Shown: positions 36,670 to 46,488, numbered from the stretch's first letter. The stretch is 64,000 nucleotides of DNA from Desulfosarcina widdelii (GCF_009688965.1 NZ_AP021875.1:4278001-4342000); one strand, 5' to 3'. Notes: generated from the sequence alone by a model not told the origin. Numbers and translations: made by a program.

Positions 36670-38649
36670 ATGGCATTACCGAATAAACCTGTGGGTGAAC
36701 TCAAGGCCGTGCGGGATCCTGAAGTTGACGAGCGCGAAGTTGATGTCCTCATCGTTGGCGGTGGTATGGCTGCCTGCGGTACCGCATTCGAAGTTAAAAA
36801 ATGGCTCAAAGACGACCAGACCGTACTGCTGTGCGACAAGGCCGCCATGGAGCGTTCCGGCGCCGTTGCCCAGGGTCTGTCCGCCATCAACACCTTTGTG
36901 GGCGACAACCCCAAAGAAGATTACGTGCGCATGGTCCGCAACGACCTGATGGGCCTGGTCCGCGAAGACTTGATCTTCGACCTGGGCTGCCATGTCGACG
37001 ACTCCGTCTACCTGTTTGAAGAATGGGGACTTCCCGTCTGGAAAAAGAGCGAGGACGGAAAGAACATGGACGGTAAAAAAGGTCAGGCCATGGGTACCCT
37101 GAAATCCGGTGCTCAGCCGGTTCGTACCGGTAAATGGCAGATCATGATCAACGGCGAGTCCTACAAACGTATCGTCGCCGAAGCCGCCAAACTGGCTCTG
37201 GGCGAAGACAACATTATCGAGCGCTGCTTTATCGTCGAACTGCTCCTGGACGCCACTGTGCCGAATCAGATTGCCGGCGCCGTTGGTTTCTCCGTCCGCG
37301 AGAACAAAGTCTATATCATCAAATGCAAAACCATGATGGTTGCCTGCGGCGGCGCGGTGAACATCTACCAGCCCCGTTCGGTCGGTGAAGGTAAAGGCCG
37401 CGCCTGGTATCCGGTATGGAACGCCGGCTCCACCTACACCATGGCCATGAAGGTCGGTGCCGAGCTCACCATGATGGAAAACCGTTTCACCCCGGCCCGT
37501 TTTAAAGACGGTTACGGCCCGGTCGGCGCATGGTTCCTGCTGTTCAAGGCCAAAACCCTCAACGGTCTGGGCGAAGCATTTGCCGGCAGCGACGCCGCCA
37601 AGGCTGAACTGGAAAAATACGCTCCCTACGGCACCGCCGCCATTACGCCGACCTGTCTGCGTAACCACCTGATGCTGTTCGAGATGAAAGAAGGCCGCGG
37701 TCCGATCCTGATGGACACTGTTACCGCATTGGCCGAACTCGGCGCCACCATGGACAAGAAAGAACTCAAGCACCTCGAGTCCGAAGCTTGGGAAGACTTC
37801 CTGGATATGACCTGTGGCCAGGCCAACCTGTGGTGTGCTCAGGACTGCGAACCCGAGAAGAAAAACTCCGAAGTTATGCCCACCGAGCCTTACCTGCTGG
37901 GCTCCCACTCCGGATGCTGCGGTCTGTGGACCTCCGGCCCCGATTACGACTGGGTCCCGGATGCCTACAAGATCAAAGCCCGCAACGGCAAGGTCTACAA
38001 ACAGATGACCACGGTCGAGGGTCTGTTCACCGCCGGCGACGGCGTGGGCGGCTCCGGTCACAAGTTCTCCTCCGGTTCCCATGCCGAGGGTCGTATCGCT
38101 GCCAAGCAGATGGTGCGTTACGCAACGGACTTCGCCGATTTCACCCCGACCCTGAAACAGTCCAAGGAAGAGCTGGTCGACCTGGTTTACAAGCCGGTCC
38201 GTACCTTCCTGGATCATTGCGACTACACCACCGCCATCGACGTCAACCCCAACTACATGAAACCCAACGGGATGATGTACCGCCTGATGAAGGCCACCCA
38301 TGAGTACGGTGCTGGAACCGCCACCTTCTATCAGACCACCAGCAAGTGCCTGGAAATCGTCATGGATCTGCTTGCCACCATGCGCGAAGACTGCGAAAAG
38401 CTGGCTGCCGGCGATCTGCACGAACTGATGAGATGCTGGGAAATCGAACACCGCATCTGGACGGTGGAATCTCACCTGCGTCACATCCAGTTCCGTAAAG
38501 AAACCCGCTACCCGGGCTTCTACTATCAGTCCGACTATCCGGGACAGGATGACGAAAACTGGTTCTGCTTCGTCAACTCCAAGTACGATCCGGAAAAGAA
38601 GGAGTGGGATATCTTCAAGAAAGATTACATCAAGATTATCCCGGACTAA
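36670..38649 (+). CDS. aprA: Adenylylsulfate (APS) reductase alpha subunit
   Basis: The 659-aa flavoprotein of the fumarate reductase/succinate dehydrogenase type has the FAD-binding VDVLIVGGGMAACGTAFEVK at about residues 24-43. Its length is typical for AprA. With AprB it reduces APS to sulfite, the key cytoplasmic step of sulfate respiration. The start follows CAGGAGGATAAAAT. Codon use is strongly biased (many C-ending codons), as expected of a very highly expressed protein. A strong terminator follows the gene. Confidence 0.99.
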   Translation: MALPNKPVGELKAVRDPEVDEREVDVLIVGGGMAACGTAFEVKKWLKDDQTVLLCDKAAMERSGAVAQGLSAINTFVGDNPKEDYVRMVRNDLMGLVREDLIFDLGCHVDDSVYLFEEWGLPVWKKSEDGKNMDGKKGQAMGTLKSGAQPVRTGKWQIMINGESYKRIVAEAAKLALGEDNIIERCFIVELLLDATVPNQIAGAVGFSVRENKVYIIKCKTMMVACGGAVNIYQPRSVGEGKGRAWYPVWNAGSTYTMAMKVGAELTMMENRFTPARFKDGYGPVGAWFLLFKAKTLNGLGEAFAGSDAAKAELEKYAPYGTAAITPTCLRNHLMLFEMKEGRGPILMDTVTALAELGATMDKKELKHLESEAWEDFLDMTCGQANLWCAQDCEPEKKNSEVMPTEPYLLGSHSGCCGLWTSGPDYDWVPDAYKIKARNGKVYKQMTTVEGLFTAGDGVGGSGHKFSSGSHAEGRIAAKQMVRYATDFADFTPTLKQSKEELVDLVYKPVRTFLDHCDYTTAIDVNPNYMKPNGMMYRLMKATHEYGAGTATFYQTTSKCLEIVMDLLATMREDCEKLAAGDLHELMRCWEIEHRIWTVESHLRHIQFRKETRYPGFYYQSDYPGQDDENWFCFVNSKYDPEKKEWDIFKKDYIKIIPD

Positions 38650-38972
38650 TGGAATGTCGACGGTTGTTCTAGTCGAATAGCACTACACCTCCAGGTGCCT
38701 TTATGGCACCTGGAGGTTTTTATTAATGAATCCGTACAGTTTGTGTTCGGGTAGTACCCATCTGGGACAGTACCGAGCCTTGGGGCGTACTGAAACTAGA
38801 AGGTCTATTTTATTGGAGCGTGAAACCGGCACCTGGAGGCTGGCATGTTCCGGCACCGCGGTTTCCAGCTCCCCGTTTCCAGTTTCAATAAAAGGGTATT
38901 ACCCGGAACCGAAACGAAAACGAACCGTTTGTTTAATCACTTTTTAGAAACGTTGATGCACGGAGGGATAGC
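38650..38972. other. aprA-qmoA intergenic region
   Basis: Apart from the terminator it contains imperfect repeats of the words GGCACCTGGAGG (38705, 38829) and GTTTCCAG (near 38870-38882), but no supported gene. qmoA therefore probably has its own promoter here. Confidence 0.4.
38687..38722 (+). terminator. Strong intrinsic terminator after aprA
   Basis: A perfect 13-bp stem (ACCTCCAGGTGCC / GGCACCTGGAGGT) with a 5-nt loop is followed by a T-run. It lies 37 nt after the aprA stop codon and should end or attenuate most apr transcripts before qmoA. Confidence 0.9.
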
Positions 38973-40250
38973 ATGACAAACGACAAAGCAGCCCCTGCGA
39001 GTGGAAGCATTATGGTGGTTGGTGGCGGCATTGCCGGCCTGACCACGGCCCTTGAGGCCGCTGAAGTGGGGTATGAGGTCTTTCTGGTCGAAAAGAATCC
39101 TTATCTGGGCGGAAGAGTGGCGCAGCTGAATCAGTATTTCCCCAAGCTTTGCCCCCCGACCTGCGGCCTGGAAATCAACTTCCGGCGGATCAAGGACAAT
39201 CCCAGAATCAAAGTCTTCACCCTGGCCGAGGTGGAGAAGGTGAACGGCACGCCCGGCAATTACAATGTCAGCGTGAAGATCAACCCCCGCTATGTGAATT
39301 CGAATTGTACCTGCTGCGGCGATTGTGCTCAGGCCTGCCAATCCGAGGTTTCCGACGAGTACAACTTCGGCATGAGCAAGACCAAGGGCGCTTATCTGCC
39401 CTTCGAAATGGCGTTTCCGGCAAAATATGTCATTTCGCCGCAAGTCATCGGCACCGATGATGCCGAAAAGATCAAGGAAGCCTGTAAATACGACGCCGTC
39501 GATCTGGACATGCAGGCCAAAACCATGGACCTCGCCGTGGGCGCCATCGTCTGGGCCACAGGCTGGGAGCCCTACGACGCCCACCGCATCGACAACCTGG
39601 GCTTCGGCCAGTACGATAACATCATCACCAACATGATGCTCGAACGGCTGGCGTCCAAATCCGGCCCCACCGGTGGAAAGATCCAGCGTCCGTCCGACGA
39701 CAAGGCGCCCGAAAGCGTGGCCTTTGTCCAGTGCGCCGGTTCGCGGGACGAAAACCACCTGCCCTACTGTTCCTACATTTGCTGTATGGCCTCGCTGAAG
39801 CACGCCACCTATATCCGCGAGCAATATCCGGACACCAAAGTGTACATCTTTTACATCGACATCCGCTCGCCGGGTGACCGCTACGAGAAGTTCTACAAGA
39901 AGATCAAAGAGGACGAAAATGTCTTTTTCATCAAGGGGAAGGTGGCCGAGGTCAGCGAAGACCCGAACACCAAGAACATCACCGTGGTTGCCGAAAATGC
40001 GGTTACCGGGGAAAAGACGCACCAGACGGTGGATATGGCCGTTTTGGCCACCGGCATGCAGCCCACGGTCGCCAATGCCAAACTGCCGGCCGACCTGAAG
40101 GTCAGTGAGGATGGATTTCTCATCAACGACTATGCCAAAGGCGGACAGTTTGCCGCCGGCTGTGCCGTCAAGCCGCTCGACGTGATTTCATCCAACCAGA
40201 ATGCGACCGGCATGGCCTTAAAGGCCATTCAAACCCTGGTGAAAAGGTAG
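38973..40250 (+). CDS. qmoA: Quinone-interacting membrane-bound oxidoreductase subunit QmoA
   Basis: This 425-aa HdrA-like flavoprotein has the N-terminal FAD loop GGGIAGLTTALEAAE, and YLGGRVAQLNQYFPKLCPP and TCGLEI. A cysteine cluster follows (NCTCCGDCAQACQ, about residues 109-121), as does a second nucleotide-binding region (VAFVQCAGSRDENHLPYC). In sulfate reducers QmoABC carries electrons from the quinone pool to APS reductase. The position directly after aprBA is the conserved arrangement. The start is preceded by CGGAGGGATAGC, and 10 nt separate it from qmoB. Confidence 0.97.
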   Translation: MTNDKAAPASGSIMVVGGGIAGLTTALEAAEVGYEVFLVEKNPYLGGRVAQLNQYFPKLCPPTCGLEINFRRIKDNPRIKVFTLAEVEKVNGTPGNYNVSVKINPRYVNSNCTCCGDCAQACQSEVSDEYNFGMSKTKGAYLPFEMAFPAKYVISPQVIGTDDAEKIKEACKYDAVDLDMQAKTMDLAVGAIVWATGWEPYDAHRIDNLGFGQYDNIITNMMLERLASKSGPTGGKIQRPSDDKAPESVAFVQCAGSRDENHLPYCSYICCMASLKHATYIREQYPDTKVYIFYIDIRSPGDRYEKFYKKIKEDENVFFIKGKVAEVSEDPNTKNITVVAENAVTGEKTHQTVDMAVLATGMQPTVANAKLPADLKVSEDGFLINDYAKGGQFAAGCAVKPLDVISSNQNATGMALKAIQTLVKR

Positions 40251-40260
40251 GAGGTAACCC

Positions 40261-42597
40261 ATGGATAAAAAATATGGTGTATATATCTGCGAAGGTTGTG
40301 GCATCGGGGAATCCCTCGATGTAAAGGCCCTGTGCGGGGTTCCCGAAGAAGGGGGCATGCCTGTCAAAACCCATCCCTTCCTGTGCGGCAAGGAGGGACT
40401 GGAACTGCTCAAGAAAGATATTGACGACGGCACCAACTCCCTGGTCATTGCGGCCTGCTCCCGCCGGGTGAATTTCGACGTCTTCCGCTTCGACGGTTGC
40501 ATCGTCGACCGGGTCAACCTGAGAGAGGGCGTTGTCTGGTCTCACCCCCGCTCCGAATTCCCCGCATTGACCGACGAGGAAAAAGAAGACGAGGACAAAT
40601 ACGACCGCGTCCAGATGATGGCCGAGGATTACATCCGCATGGCGATGACCCGTGTGGGCAAGATCAAGCTGCCCGAACCCTATAAACTGGAAAATCTCTC
40701 CAGGAAGATTCTGGTGATCGGCGGCGGTATCACCGGTATGTCCGCAGCCATCGACGCGGCCACGGCCGGTTTCGATGTGACCATCGTCGAAAAAAGCACT
40801 GCCTTGGGTGGATATGCGGCCAAGGTGAGAAAACAACTTCCTGTATCGGAGCCTTACGATGCCCTGATTACGCCGGTGGTAGCGGCCAAGATCGCCGAAG
40901 TGGAGGCCATGCCCAACATTACGGTGCGAACCGAGACCGCGGTGGCCCGCATCGCCGGCCAGCCCGGCGAGTTCACGGTGACGATGAAAAAACCGGGCGA
41001 GAAGATCCCCTTCGACGTCCCCTACCCGCTGCCCGAAGAGATGAAGCTCGACGAGAAGGGCAACGAGCTGGACGCCGAGAAACAGCACGAGGCTTACCTG
41101 AAATACAACGAGGGCAGAAAAGACATCCTCTCGCTGGACCCGGAAGGTGAATTGTTCGGGGCCGTGATTCTGGCCGCTGGCTGGCGTCCGGACGACCTCA
41201 GCGAGGGAGACTTCTCGCATCTGGGATACGGCGAAATTCCCGACGTGATCACCAACCATCAGTTCGAAGAGATCGCCAAAAACGGCAAGATTATCCGTCC
41301 CTCCGACGGCAAAGCCGCCAAATCGGTGGTTTTCGTTCAGAGCCCGGGCAAAGGCGATTCCGACAGCGATTTCGCCTACGCCGGTGCGGTCACCAGTATG
41401 GTAGCCTTAAAGCAGGCCAAGTATGTACGCGAGGATTACGATGACGGCAAGGCCTTCATCTTCTATCAGCATATGCGCACACCCGGCCTCTCCGAGCTGT
41501 TCTACAAAGGCTTGCAGCAGGATCCCGGCATCTTTTTGACCAAAGGCAGCGTGATGGAGGTCGCCAAGAACGGAAACGGCCTTGTGGTTGAAGCCGAGAA
41601 CACCCTGCTGGGAGAAAAAATCAAGGTCAAAGCCGACCTGGTGGTGCTGGGCGCCGGCATGGTGCCGGTGACCAAGGATGATCCGGTGGTCAATCTGGCC
41701 TATCGCCAGGGGCCGGGTTTCCGCGATATCGGCCTGTTCAACGGCTACGTGGATTCCAACTTCATCTGCTTCCCCTACGAAACCCAGCGCACCGGCATTT
41801 ACGCGGCCGGCGCTATCCGTCGATCAATGACCATGGAAGAGTCCATCGAAGACGCCTCCGGTGCGGCCCTCAAGGCGATCCAGTGCCTGGAATCGGTCAA
41901 CCGTGGCGTCAGCGTGCATCCCCGCTCCGGCGACATGACCTTCCCGGACTTCTTCTTCCAGCGCTGTACCCAGTGCAAGCGCTGTACGGAAGAGTGTCCC
42001 TTCGGCGCCCTGGACGATGACGAAAAAGGGACGCCCAAACCCAATCCCACGCGCTGCCGCCGTTGCGGTACCTGCATGGGCGCCTGCCCCGAGCGCATCA
42101 TCGGCTTTGCCGACTACAATATTGACAGCATCGGATCCATGGTCAAATCGGTGAGCGTACCGTCCGAGGACGATTACACGGAACCGCCGTTTCGTATCCT
42201 GGGCCTGGTCTGCGAAAACGACGCCTACCCGGCGCTGGACATGGCCGGCCTCAACCGCTACGGCTACTCGGCAGATGTGCGGATCATTCCCATCCGCTGC
42301 CTGGGTTCCATGAACGTAATCTGGATCAAGGACGCCCTTTCCCAGGGAATGGACGGCGTTTTTCTCCTGGGATGCAAGCATGGCGACGACTACCAGTGTC
42401 ACTTTGTAAAAGGCTCCGAGCTGGCCGACATCCGCATGAAAAAAATCGGCGACGCCCTGGCCAGCCTGGCGCTGGAAAACGAGCGTGTGGCCCAGTTCGA
42501 AGTGGCCATCGACGATTACGACAAGGTTCCCAAGATCATCAACGATTTTGTGGAATCCATCGAAGCGCTCGGACCGAACCCCTTCAAGGGTTTCTAA
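40261..42597 (+). CDS. qmoB: Quinone-interacting membrane-bound oxidoreductase subunit QmoB
   Basis: The 778-aa protein combines an HdrA-like flavoprotein part with two ferredoxin clusters and an MvhD-like end. It has FAD loop VIGGGITGMSAAIDAATAG at about residue 157. The clusters are CTQCKRCTEECPFG (about 569) and CRRCGTCMGACPE (about 598). The C-terminal delta-subunit-like domain (about 650-778) includes ILGLVCENDAYPALDMAG and LLGCKHGDDYQCH. It is thought to be the cytoplasmic unit contacting APS reductase. The gene is preceded by GGAGGTAAC. Confidence 0.97.
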   Translation: MDKKYGVYICEGCGIGESLDVKALCGVPEEGGMPVKTHPFLCGKEGLELLKKDIDDGTNSLVIAACSRRVNFDVFRFDGCIVDRVNLREGVVWSHPRSEFPALTDEEKEDEDKYDRVQMMAEDYIRMAMTRVGKIKLPEPYKLENLSRKILVIGGGITGMSAAIDAATAGFDVTIVEKSTALGGYAAKVRKQLPVSEPYDALITPVVAAKIAEVEAMPNITVRTETAVARIAGQPGEFTVTMKKPGEKIPFDVPYPLPEEMKLDEKGNELDAEKQHEAYLKYNEGRKDILSLDPEGELFGAVILAAGWRPDDLSEGDFSHLGYGEIPDVITNHQFEEIAKNGKIIRPSDGKAAKSVVFVQSPGKGDSDSDFAYAGAVTSMVALKQAKYVREDYDDGKAFIFYQHMRTPGLSELFYKGLQQDPGIFLTKGSVMEVAKNGNGLVVEAENTLLGEKIKVKADLVVLGAGMVPVTKDDPVVNLAYRQGPGFRDIGLFNGYVDSNFICFPYETQRTGIYAAGAIRRSMTMEESIEDASGAALKAIQCLESVNRGVSVHPRSGDMTFPDFFFQRCTQCKRCTEECPFGALDDDEKGTPKPNPTRCRRCGTCMGACPERIIGFADYNIDSIGSMVKSVSVPSEDDYTEPPFRILGLVCENDAYPALDMAGLNRYGYSADVRIIPIRCLGSMNVIWIKDALSQGMDGVFLLGCKHGDDYQCHFVKGSELADIRMKKIGDALASLALENERVAQFEVAIDDYDKVPKIINDFVESIEALGPNPFKGF

Positions 42598-42669
42598 TGA
42601 CGATGAACCAATGGAGAGGCGCGGAAGAGCGCCTCTCCTACCTATTTTAGCCTAATGAGGAGGTACCCA

Positions 42670-43818
42670 ATGGCGGATTCATATCTGGTTGATCCCGATG
42701 TGGGATTTATCGAAGAAGTGAGCAGATTGGGCGGCGCCGATGTCAAGAAATGCTATCAGTGTGCTACCTGTTCGGTGGCCTGCCCCATCTCACCGGATAC
42801 CAAACCGTTTCCCCGCAAGGAGATGATTGCAACATCCTGGGGTTTGAAAGACAAACTGATCGGCAATGGCGACGTCTGGCTGTGCCATAACTGTGGAGAC
42901 TGTTCGACCCTTTGCCCCCGCGGCGCCAAACCCGGCGATGTGCTGGCTGCGGTCCGTGCAGCCACGGTTATCGAATATGCCACGCCCAAAGCCCTCGCGA
43001 AAATGGTCAGCGATCCCAAAAAGCTGCCCATCCTGCTGGCCATTCCAGCAGTTATCTTTATCGTTCTGGGACTGCTGCTCAAGATGGTGGGTGTGGATTG
43101 GCTAAACTTTGCGCCCAGCGGCGATCACCTGTGGCAGGCGGATTACATCGCCAACTATCTGGTGGACATCATTATGATTCCCACCTTTACCTTCGCGATC
43201 GTGGTATTTGCCTTGGGGTTGAAACGCTTCATCACCGAAATGCATGCCAACGCCCTTGCAGAGGGGAAGACAGAAAAGGAAACCATCGATCCAGCCGGCT
43301 TCGTTCAGGCTCTGATCAAAACCATACCGACCATTTTGCAGCACCGCAAGTTTACCGAGTGCAGCGAAAATCGGGAGCGCTCGACGGCCCACATGATGGT
43401 GCTCTTCGGCTTCATCGGTCTGTTCATCGTTACCGGCTGTTTTTTCGCAGCCGAGTGGGTATTTCACATCGAAGGCCCCTACCAGCAGATCAACCCGATC
43501 AAATGGCTGGGTAACCTTGGCGGCATCGCCCTGGTGATCGGCGGGATCCTGCTGCTGAAAAACCGCCTGGCCAAAAAAGACCAGATCTCCAGCTACTGGG
43601 ATTGGTACCTGGTGGGAATGGTGCTCGGCCTTGGCGCTACCGGCCTGCTGACCGAGATGTTTCGCCTAGGCGGACTGTACGGCCTGTCGGCGATCATATA
43701 CTTTCTGCACCTGATTCTGGTGTGGAGCCTGTTTGCCTATACACCCTTTTCCAAACTGGCCCATATTGCATACCGTACGGCGGCCATGGCTTACCAGGAG
43801 TATAGCGGAAGAAAATAA
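42670..43818 (+). CDS. qmoC: Quinone-interacting membrane-bound oxidoreductase subunit QmoC
   Basis: The 382-aa protein fuses an HdrC-like domain with two [4Fe-4S] motifs (CYQCATCSVACP at about 28 and CHNCGDCSTLCP at about 73) to a membrane domain. The membrane part has six hydrophobic helices (about 115-360) of the HdrE/NarI heme-b type. It anchors the complex in the inner membrane and takes electrons from menaquinol. The ATG at 42670 follows GAGGAGGTACCCA; the upstream in-frame ATG at 42655 overlaps that site and is rejected. A terminator lies 28 nt downstream. Confidence 0.97.
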   Translation: MADSYLVDPDVGFIEEVSRLGGADVKKCYQCATCSVACPISPDTKPFPRKEMIATSWGLKDKLIGNGDVWLCHNCGDCSTLCPRGAKPGDVLAAVRAATVIEYATPKALAKMVSDPKKLPILLAIPAVIFIVLGLLLKMVGVDWLNFAPSGDHLWQADYIANYLVDIIMIPTFTFAIVVFALGLKRFITEMHANALAEGKTEKETIDPAGFVQALIKTIPTILQHRKFTECSENRERSTAHMMVLFGFIGLFIVTGCFFAAEWVFHIEGPYQQINPIKWLGNLGGIALVIGGILLLKNRLAKKDQISSYWDWYLVGMVLGLGATGLLTEMFRLGGLYGLSAIIYFLHLILVWSLFAYTPFSKLAHIAYRTAAMAYQEYSGRK

Positions 43819-43845
43819 ACGGGTAGAAAAACCATACGGGGTGTT

Positions 43846-43872
43846 AAAAGGGGGCTTCGGCCCCCTTTTTTA
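43846..43872 (+). terminator. Intrinsic terminator after qmoC
   Basis: A GGGGGC / GCCCCC stem with a TTCG tetraloop, flanked by an A-run upstream and seven T downstream. It ends the qmo transcript and lies 14 nt before the stop of the convergent flavoprotein gene. Confidence 0.95.
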
Positions 43873-43886
43873 TTGATGGACACAAT

Positions 43887-44453
43887 CTATGCGACCAGAG
43901 ACCTTGCCAAGCCCTTTGCCTGCTCCCGGACCGTTTCCGGCAGATCGGCCGGGATACTGCATCCGCCCACGTACAGATTCCCTTTTTTTTCGGCCAGCAA
44001 AAAAGCTGCAATCCGGTCGAACGCGGTGAACAGTCCTTCGGCATTGTTCTCATACGCCCCCCCGCCGGTGGCCAGCAGCCCAATACGCTTATTTGCCATC
44101 AACGAAGTATGACCGGGTTGGTGGTAGTTGGTTACCAGGGCATAGCTGCGATCGATCAGCCGCTTGATCTGAGAGGTAAATTCCCAGAAATAGACTGGTG
44201 AAGCGTAGAGGACCGCATCGGACGCGATCATGCGCTCCAGGATATCCGGGGCGTCGTCCTTTTGAACGCAGGCGATGGCGTCGGGGGTTTGCCTGCATTT
44301 GGCGCATCCCATGCACCCCCCGATGGTTTTGTTTTGCAGGTAGATCCGTTCCACCGAATGACCCAGGGTTTCGAGTTCCACTTCCACCCAGCCCAGTACC
44401 GTAGCCGTGTTGCCTTTCTTTTTGGCGCTGCCCAAAAGTGTGGTAATTTGCAT
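43887..44453 (-). CDS. NADPH-dependent FMN reductase/flavodoxin-like protein
   Basis: The 188-aa flavoprotein has the phosphate-binding start LLGSAKKKGNTATVLGW. It carries a CMGCAKCRQTPDAIAC cluster near residue 47 and YASPVYFWEFTSQIKRLIDR near residue 85, as in iron-sulfur flavoproteins and WrbA/azoreductase-like enzymes. The CxxCxxC residues suggest a 4Fe-4S site, making it an Isf-type flavoprotein. Function in electron transfer or detoxification is likely but unspecific. Confidence 0.88.
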   Translation of the reverse strand: MQITTLLGSAKKKGNTATVLGWVEVELETLGHSVERIYLQNKTIGGCMGCAKCRQTPDAIACVQKDDAPDILERMIASDAVLYASPVYFWEFTSQIKRLIDRSYALVTNYHQPGHTSLMANKRIGLLATGGGAYENNAEGLFTAFDRIAAFLLAEKKGNLYVGGCSIPADLPETVREQAKGLARSLVA

Positions 44454-44600
44454 GAAAGCCTTTCTCCTGTTACATCAAAACAGTTCTGGTTTGTGCGTTG
44501 ATTGAAATTTTGAATCGATTTACTTTATCCGACCGACGACGGTTTGCCAACCCGTCATTTTGGCAAATGAATGACAACCTGCGAAAAGGAGCACCGCCAT

Positions 44601-45710
44601 ATGAAGCTGAATGCCTTTCTTTTGGAACGTTATTTCGCCAAGCATGAGTTCTCGGCACCGTATATTCTCTGCGCTTCGGACTGCGAAAGCATGGCCCTGG
44701 AAGAACTGCTGGCTATGGAGGCCGGCGCCCGCGATCAATTTTACTCGCTTTGGCTCGGCTACACGGAGTCTTTGGGTCATCCGGAACTGAGGCAGGCCGT
44801 TACCGCCCTATATGAAAAAGTTGCGGCCGAGCAGGTGCTGGTACATGCAGGGGCCGAGGAGGCCATCTTCAACTTCATGAATGTCACTCTGGAGCCCGGA
44901 GACCATCTCATCGTTCACGCGCCCTGCTACCAGTCCCTCGGCGACGTAGCCCGCGGCATCGGAGCCGAGGTGACCGAGTGGCGGGCGAACCCGCACAACG
45001 GGTGGCAGCTCGATCTTGACAATTTGAAAAGAAGCCTGACCGACCGCGCGAAAGTGGTGGTGGTCAATCTACCCCACAATCCCACCGGTTTTCTGGCGAA
45101 TACCGATTTTTTGCAGGAATTGTCGGAGCTTTCCGACCGGCACGGCTTTATTGTCTTTTCGGACGAAGTCTACCGGGGCCTGGAACTGAATCCGGCCGAC
45201 AGACTGCCGGCCATGGCCGACGTGAACGCAAGGGCGGTGTCTTTGGGAGTGATGTCCAAAACCTACGGCCTCGCCGGTCTGCGCGTCGGCTGGATCGCCA
45301 CCCGAAACGAGGCGCTTTTCCAACAGATGGCCACGTTCAAGGATTACACCACCATCTGTACCAGCGCCCCCAGCGAGTTTCTGGCCACCCTGGCGCTGCG
45401 GCACGCCGATGCCATTGCTCAACGCAACCTGGAAATTATCCGCGAAAACCTGGATGGATTGGACCGGTTTTTCGATGCACATACGGATTGGTTTGAATGG
45501 CAGCGACCCAAGTCGGGGTCCATTGCCTTTCCCCTGTTGCGACGCGGATCGGTGGATGCCTTTTGCGAAGATTTGGTCAACAAAGCCGGGGTGCTGCTGC
45601 TTCCAGGCAGCCTGTATGGCCCGGATTACAATGCCTTCCGGGTGGGTTTCGGCCGCAAGAATTTACCCGAGGCTTTGGAGAAGTTCGAAGATTATCTCAA
45701 ACATAATTGA
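44601..45710 (+). CDS. PLP-dependent aminotransferase, class I/II
   Basis: The 369-aa fold-type I aminotransferase has HAGAEEAIFNF, NLPHNPTGF, FSDEVYRGLEL and the Schiff-base Lys in GVMSKTYGLAGLRVGW. The segment YTESLGHPELRQAV resembles the capreomycidine-synthase-like subgroup. The start at 44601 is supported by AAAGGAGCACCGCCAT; an in-frame codon 30 nt upstream is less likely. Its TGA coincides with the left end of a MITE-like repeat at 45708. Confidence 0.88.
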   Translation: MKLNAFLLERYFAKHEFSAPYILCASDCESMALEELLAMEAGARDQFYSLWLGYTESLGHPELRQAVTALYEKVAAEQVLVHAGAEEAIFNFMNVTLEPGDHLIVHAPCYQSLGDVARGIGAEVTEWRANPHNGWQLDLDNLKRSLTDRAKVVVVNLPHNPTGFLANTDFLQELSELSDRHGFIVFSDEVYRGLELNPADRLPAMADVNARAVSLGVMSKTYGLAGLRVGWIATRNEALFQQMATFKDYTTICTSAPSEFLATLALRHADAIAQRNLEIIRENLDGLDRFFDAHTDWFEWQRPKSGSIAFPLLRRGSVDAFCEDLVNKAGVLLLPGSLYGPDYNAFRVGFGRKNLPEALEKFEDYLKHN

Positions 45711-45842
45711 CGGTCTCGTAAAAAGTCGCAGCATCGTCATGCCGGACTTGATCCGGCATCCAGAAAAAATTGAAATGACTGGATTCCGGCCTGCGCCGGA
45801 ATGACGAAAAAATGAGAATTTCGACTTTTTACGGTTTCATCA
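45708..45842. repeat. MITE-like dispersed repeat, copy 2 (complete)
   Basis: The terminal inverted sequences GACGGTCTCGTAAAAAGTCG and CGACTTTTTACGGTTTCATC bound a 135-bp element. Inside are the palindromes GCCGGACTTGATCCGGCATC and ATTCCGGCCTGCGCCGGAAT. The first bases overlap the stop codon of the aminotransferase gene. Confidence 0.85.
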
Positions 45843-45879
45843 AAACTGAATCCAACCTATCCAAAGAAAAAGGATAATC

Positions 45880-46488
45880 ATGAAAATTTTGATTGTTGGA
45901 GGAAACGGAACCATCGGCACACCGGTCAGCAGGCAGTTAGCCAAAAAGCATGAGGTCATCGTTGCCGGCAGAAACTCCGGGGATATCACGGTGGACATGA
46001 CCGACAGCCAATCCATCCAAGCCATGTTCGAATCCGTCGGCAAGGTCGACGCCATTGTCTGCATCGCCGGCGAGGCCAAATGGGCCGCCTTCGAAGAGAT
46101 GACTGAGGAAGATTTCTATCTCGGTTTGAAAAACAAGTTGATGGGCCAGGTGAACCTGGTGCGCCTCGGATACAAGTATCTCAATGATAATGGTTCCTTT
46201 ACCCTGTCCACCGGAATACTGGCCGACCATCCCGTCGAATTGACCACCAGCGCGGCCATGGTAAACGGCGGAATTCATAGCTTCGTTAAAGCCGCCTGCC
46301 TGGAACTGAAGCGGGGAATCCGGATCAATGTGGTTGCATCGGGTGTGGTGGAAGATGCTGCGGAAAAATATGAGGCTTATTTTCCGGGGCACAATCCCAT
46401 CCCGATGTGGAAAGTGGTCAACGGGTACGTTAAAAGCGTTCTGGGCAAGGGGACGGGCGAGATCATTCGGATGTATGACAATTGCTGA
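45880..46488 (+). CDS. Short-chain dehydrogenase-like protein without YxxxK
   Basis: The 202-aa Rossmann protein has the cofactor loop VGGNGTIGTPVSRQL and CIAGEAKWAAFEEM. The segment where the catalytic Tyr-x-x-x-Lys is expected reads TSAAMVNGGIHSFVKAACLE, with no Tyr. This compact SDR subfamily is known in many bacteria and may have a different catalytic set or be a binding protein. The start follows AAAGAAAAAGGATAATC. Confidence 0.8.
   Translation: MKILIVGGNGTIGTPVSRQLAKKHEVIVAGRNSGDITVDMTDSQSIQAMFESVGKVDAIVCIAGEAKWAAFEEMTEEDFYLGLKNKLMGQVNLVRLGYKYLNDNGSFTLSTGILADHPVELTTSAAMVNGGIHSFVKAACLELKRGIRINVVASGVVEDAAEKYEAYFPGHNPIPMWKVVNGYVKSVLGKGTGEIIRMYDNC

Noticed and set aside
36676..38484. 602-codon open frame opposite aprA
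   Set aside because: It owes its length to the strong codon bias of aprA; the product is His/Gly/Val-rich without any domain.
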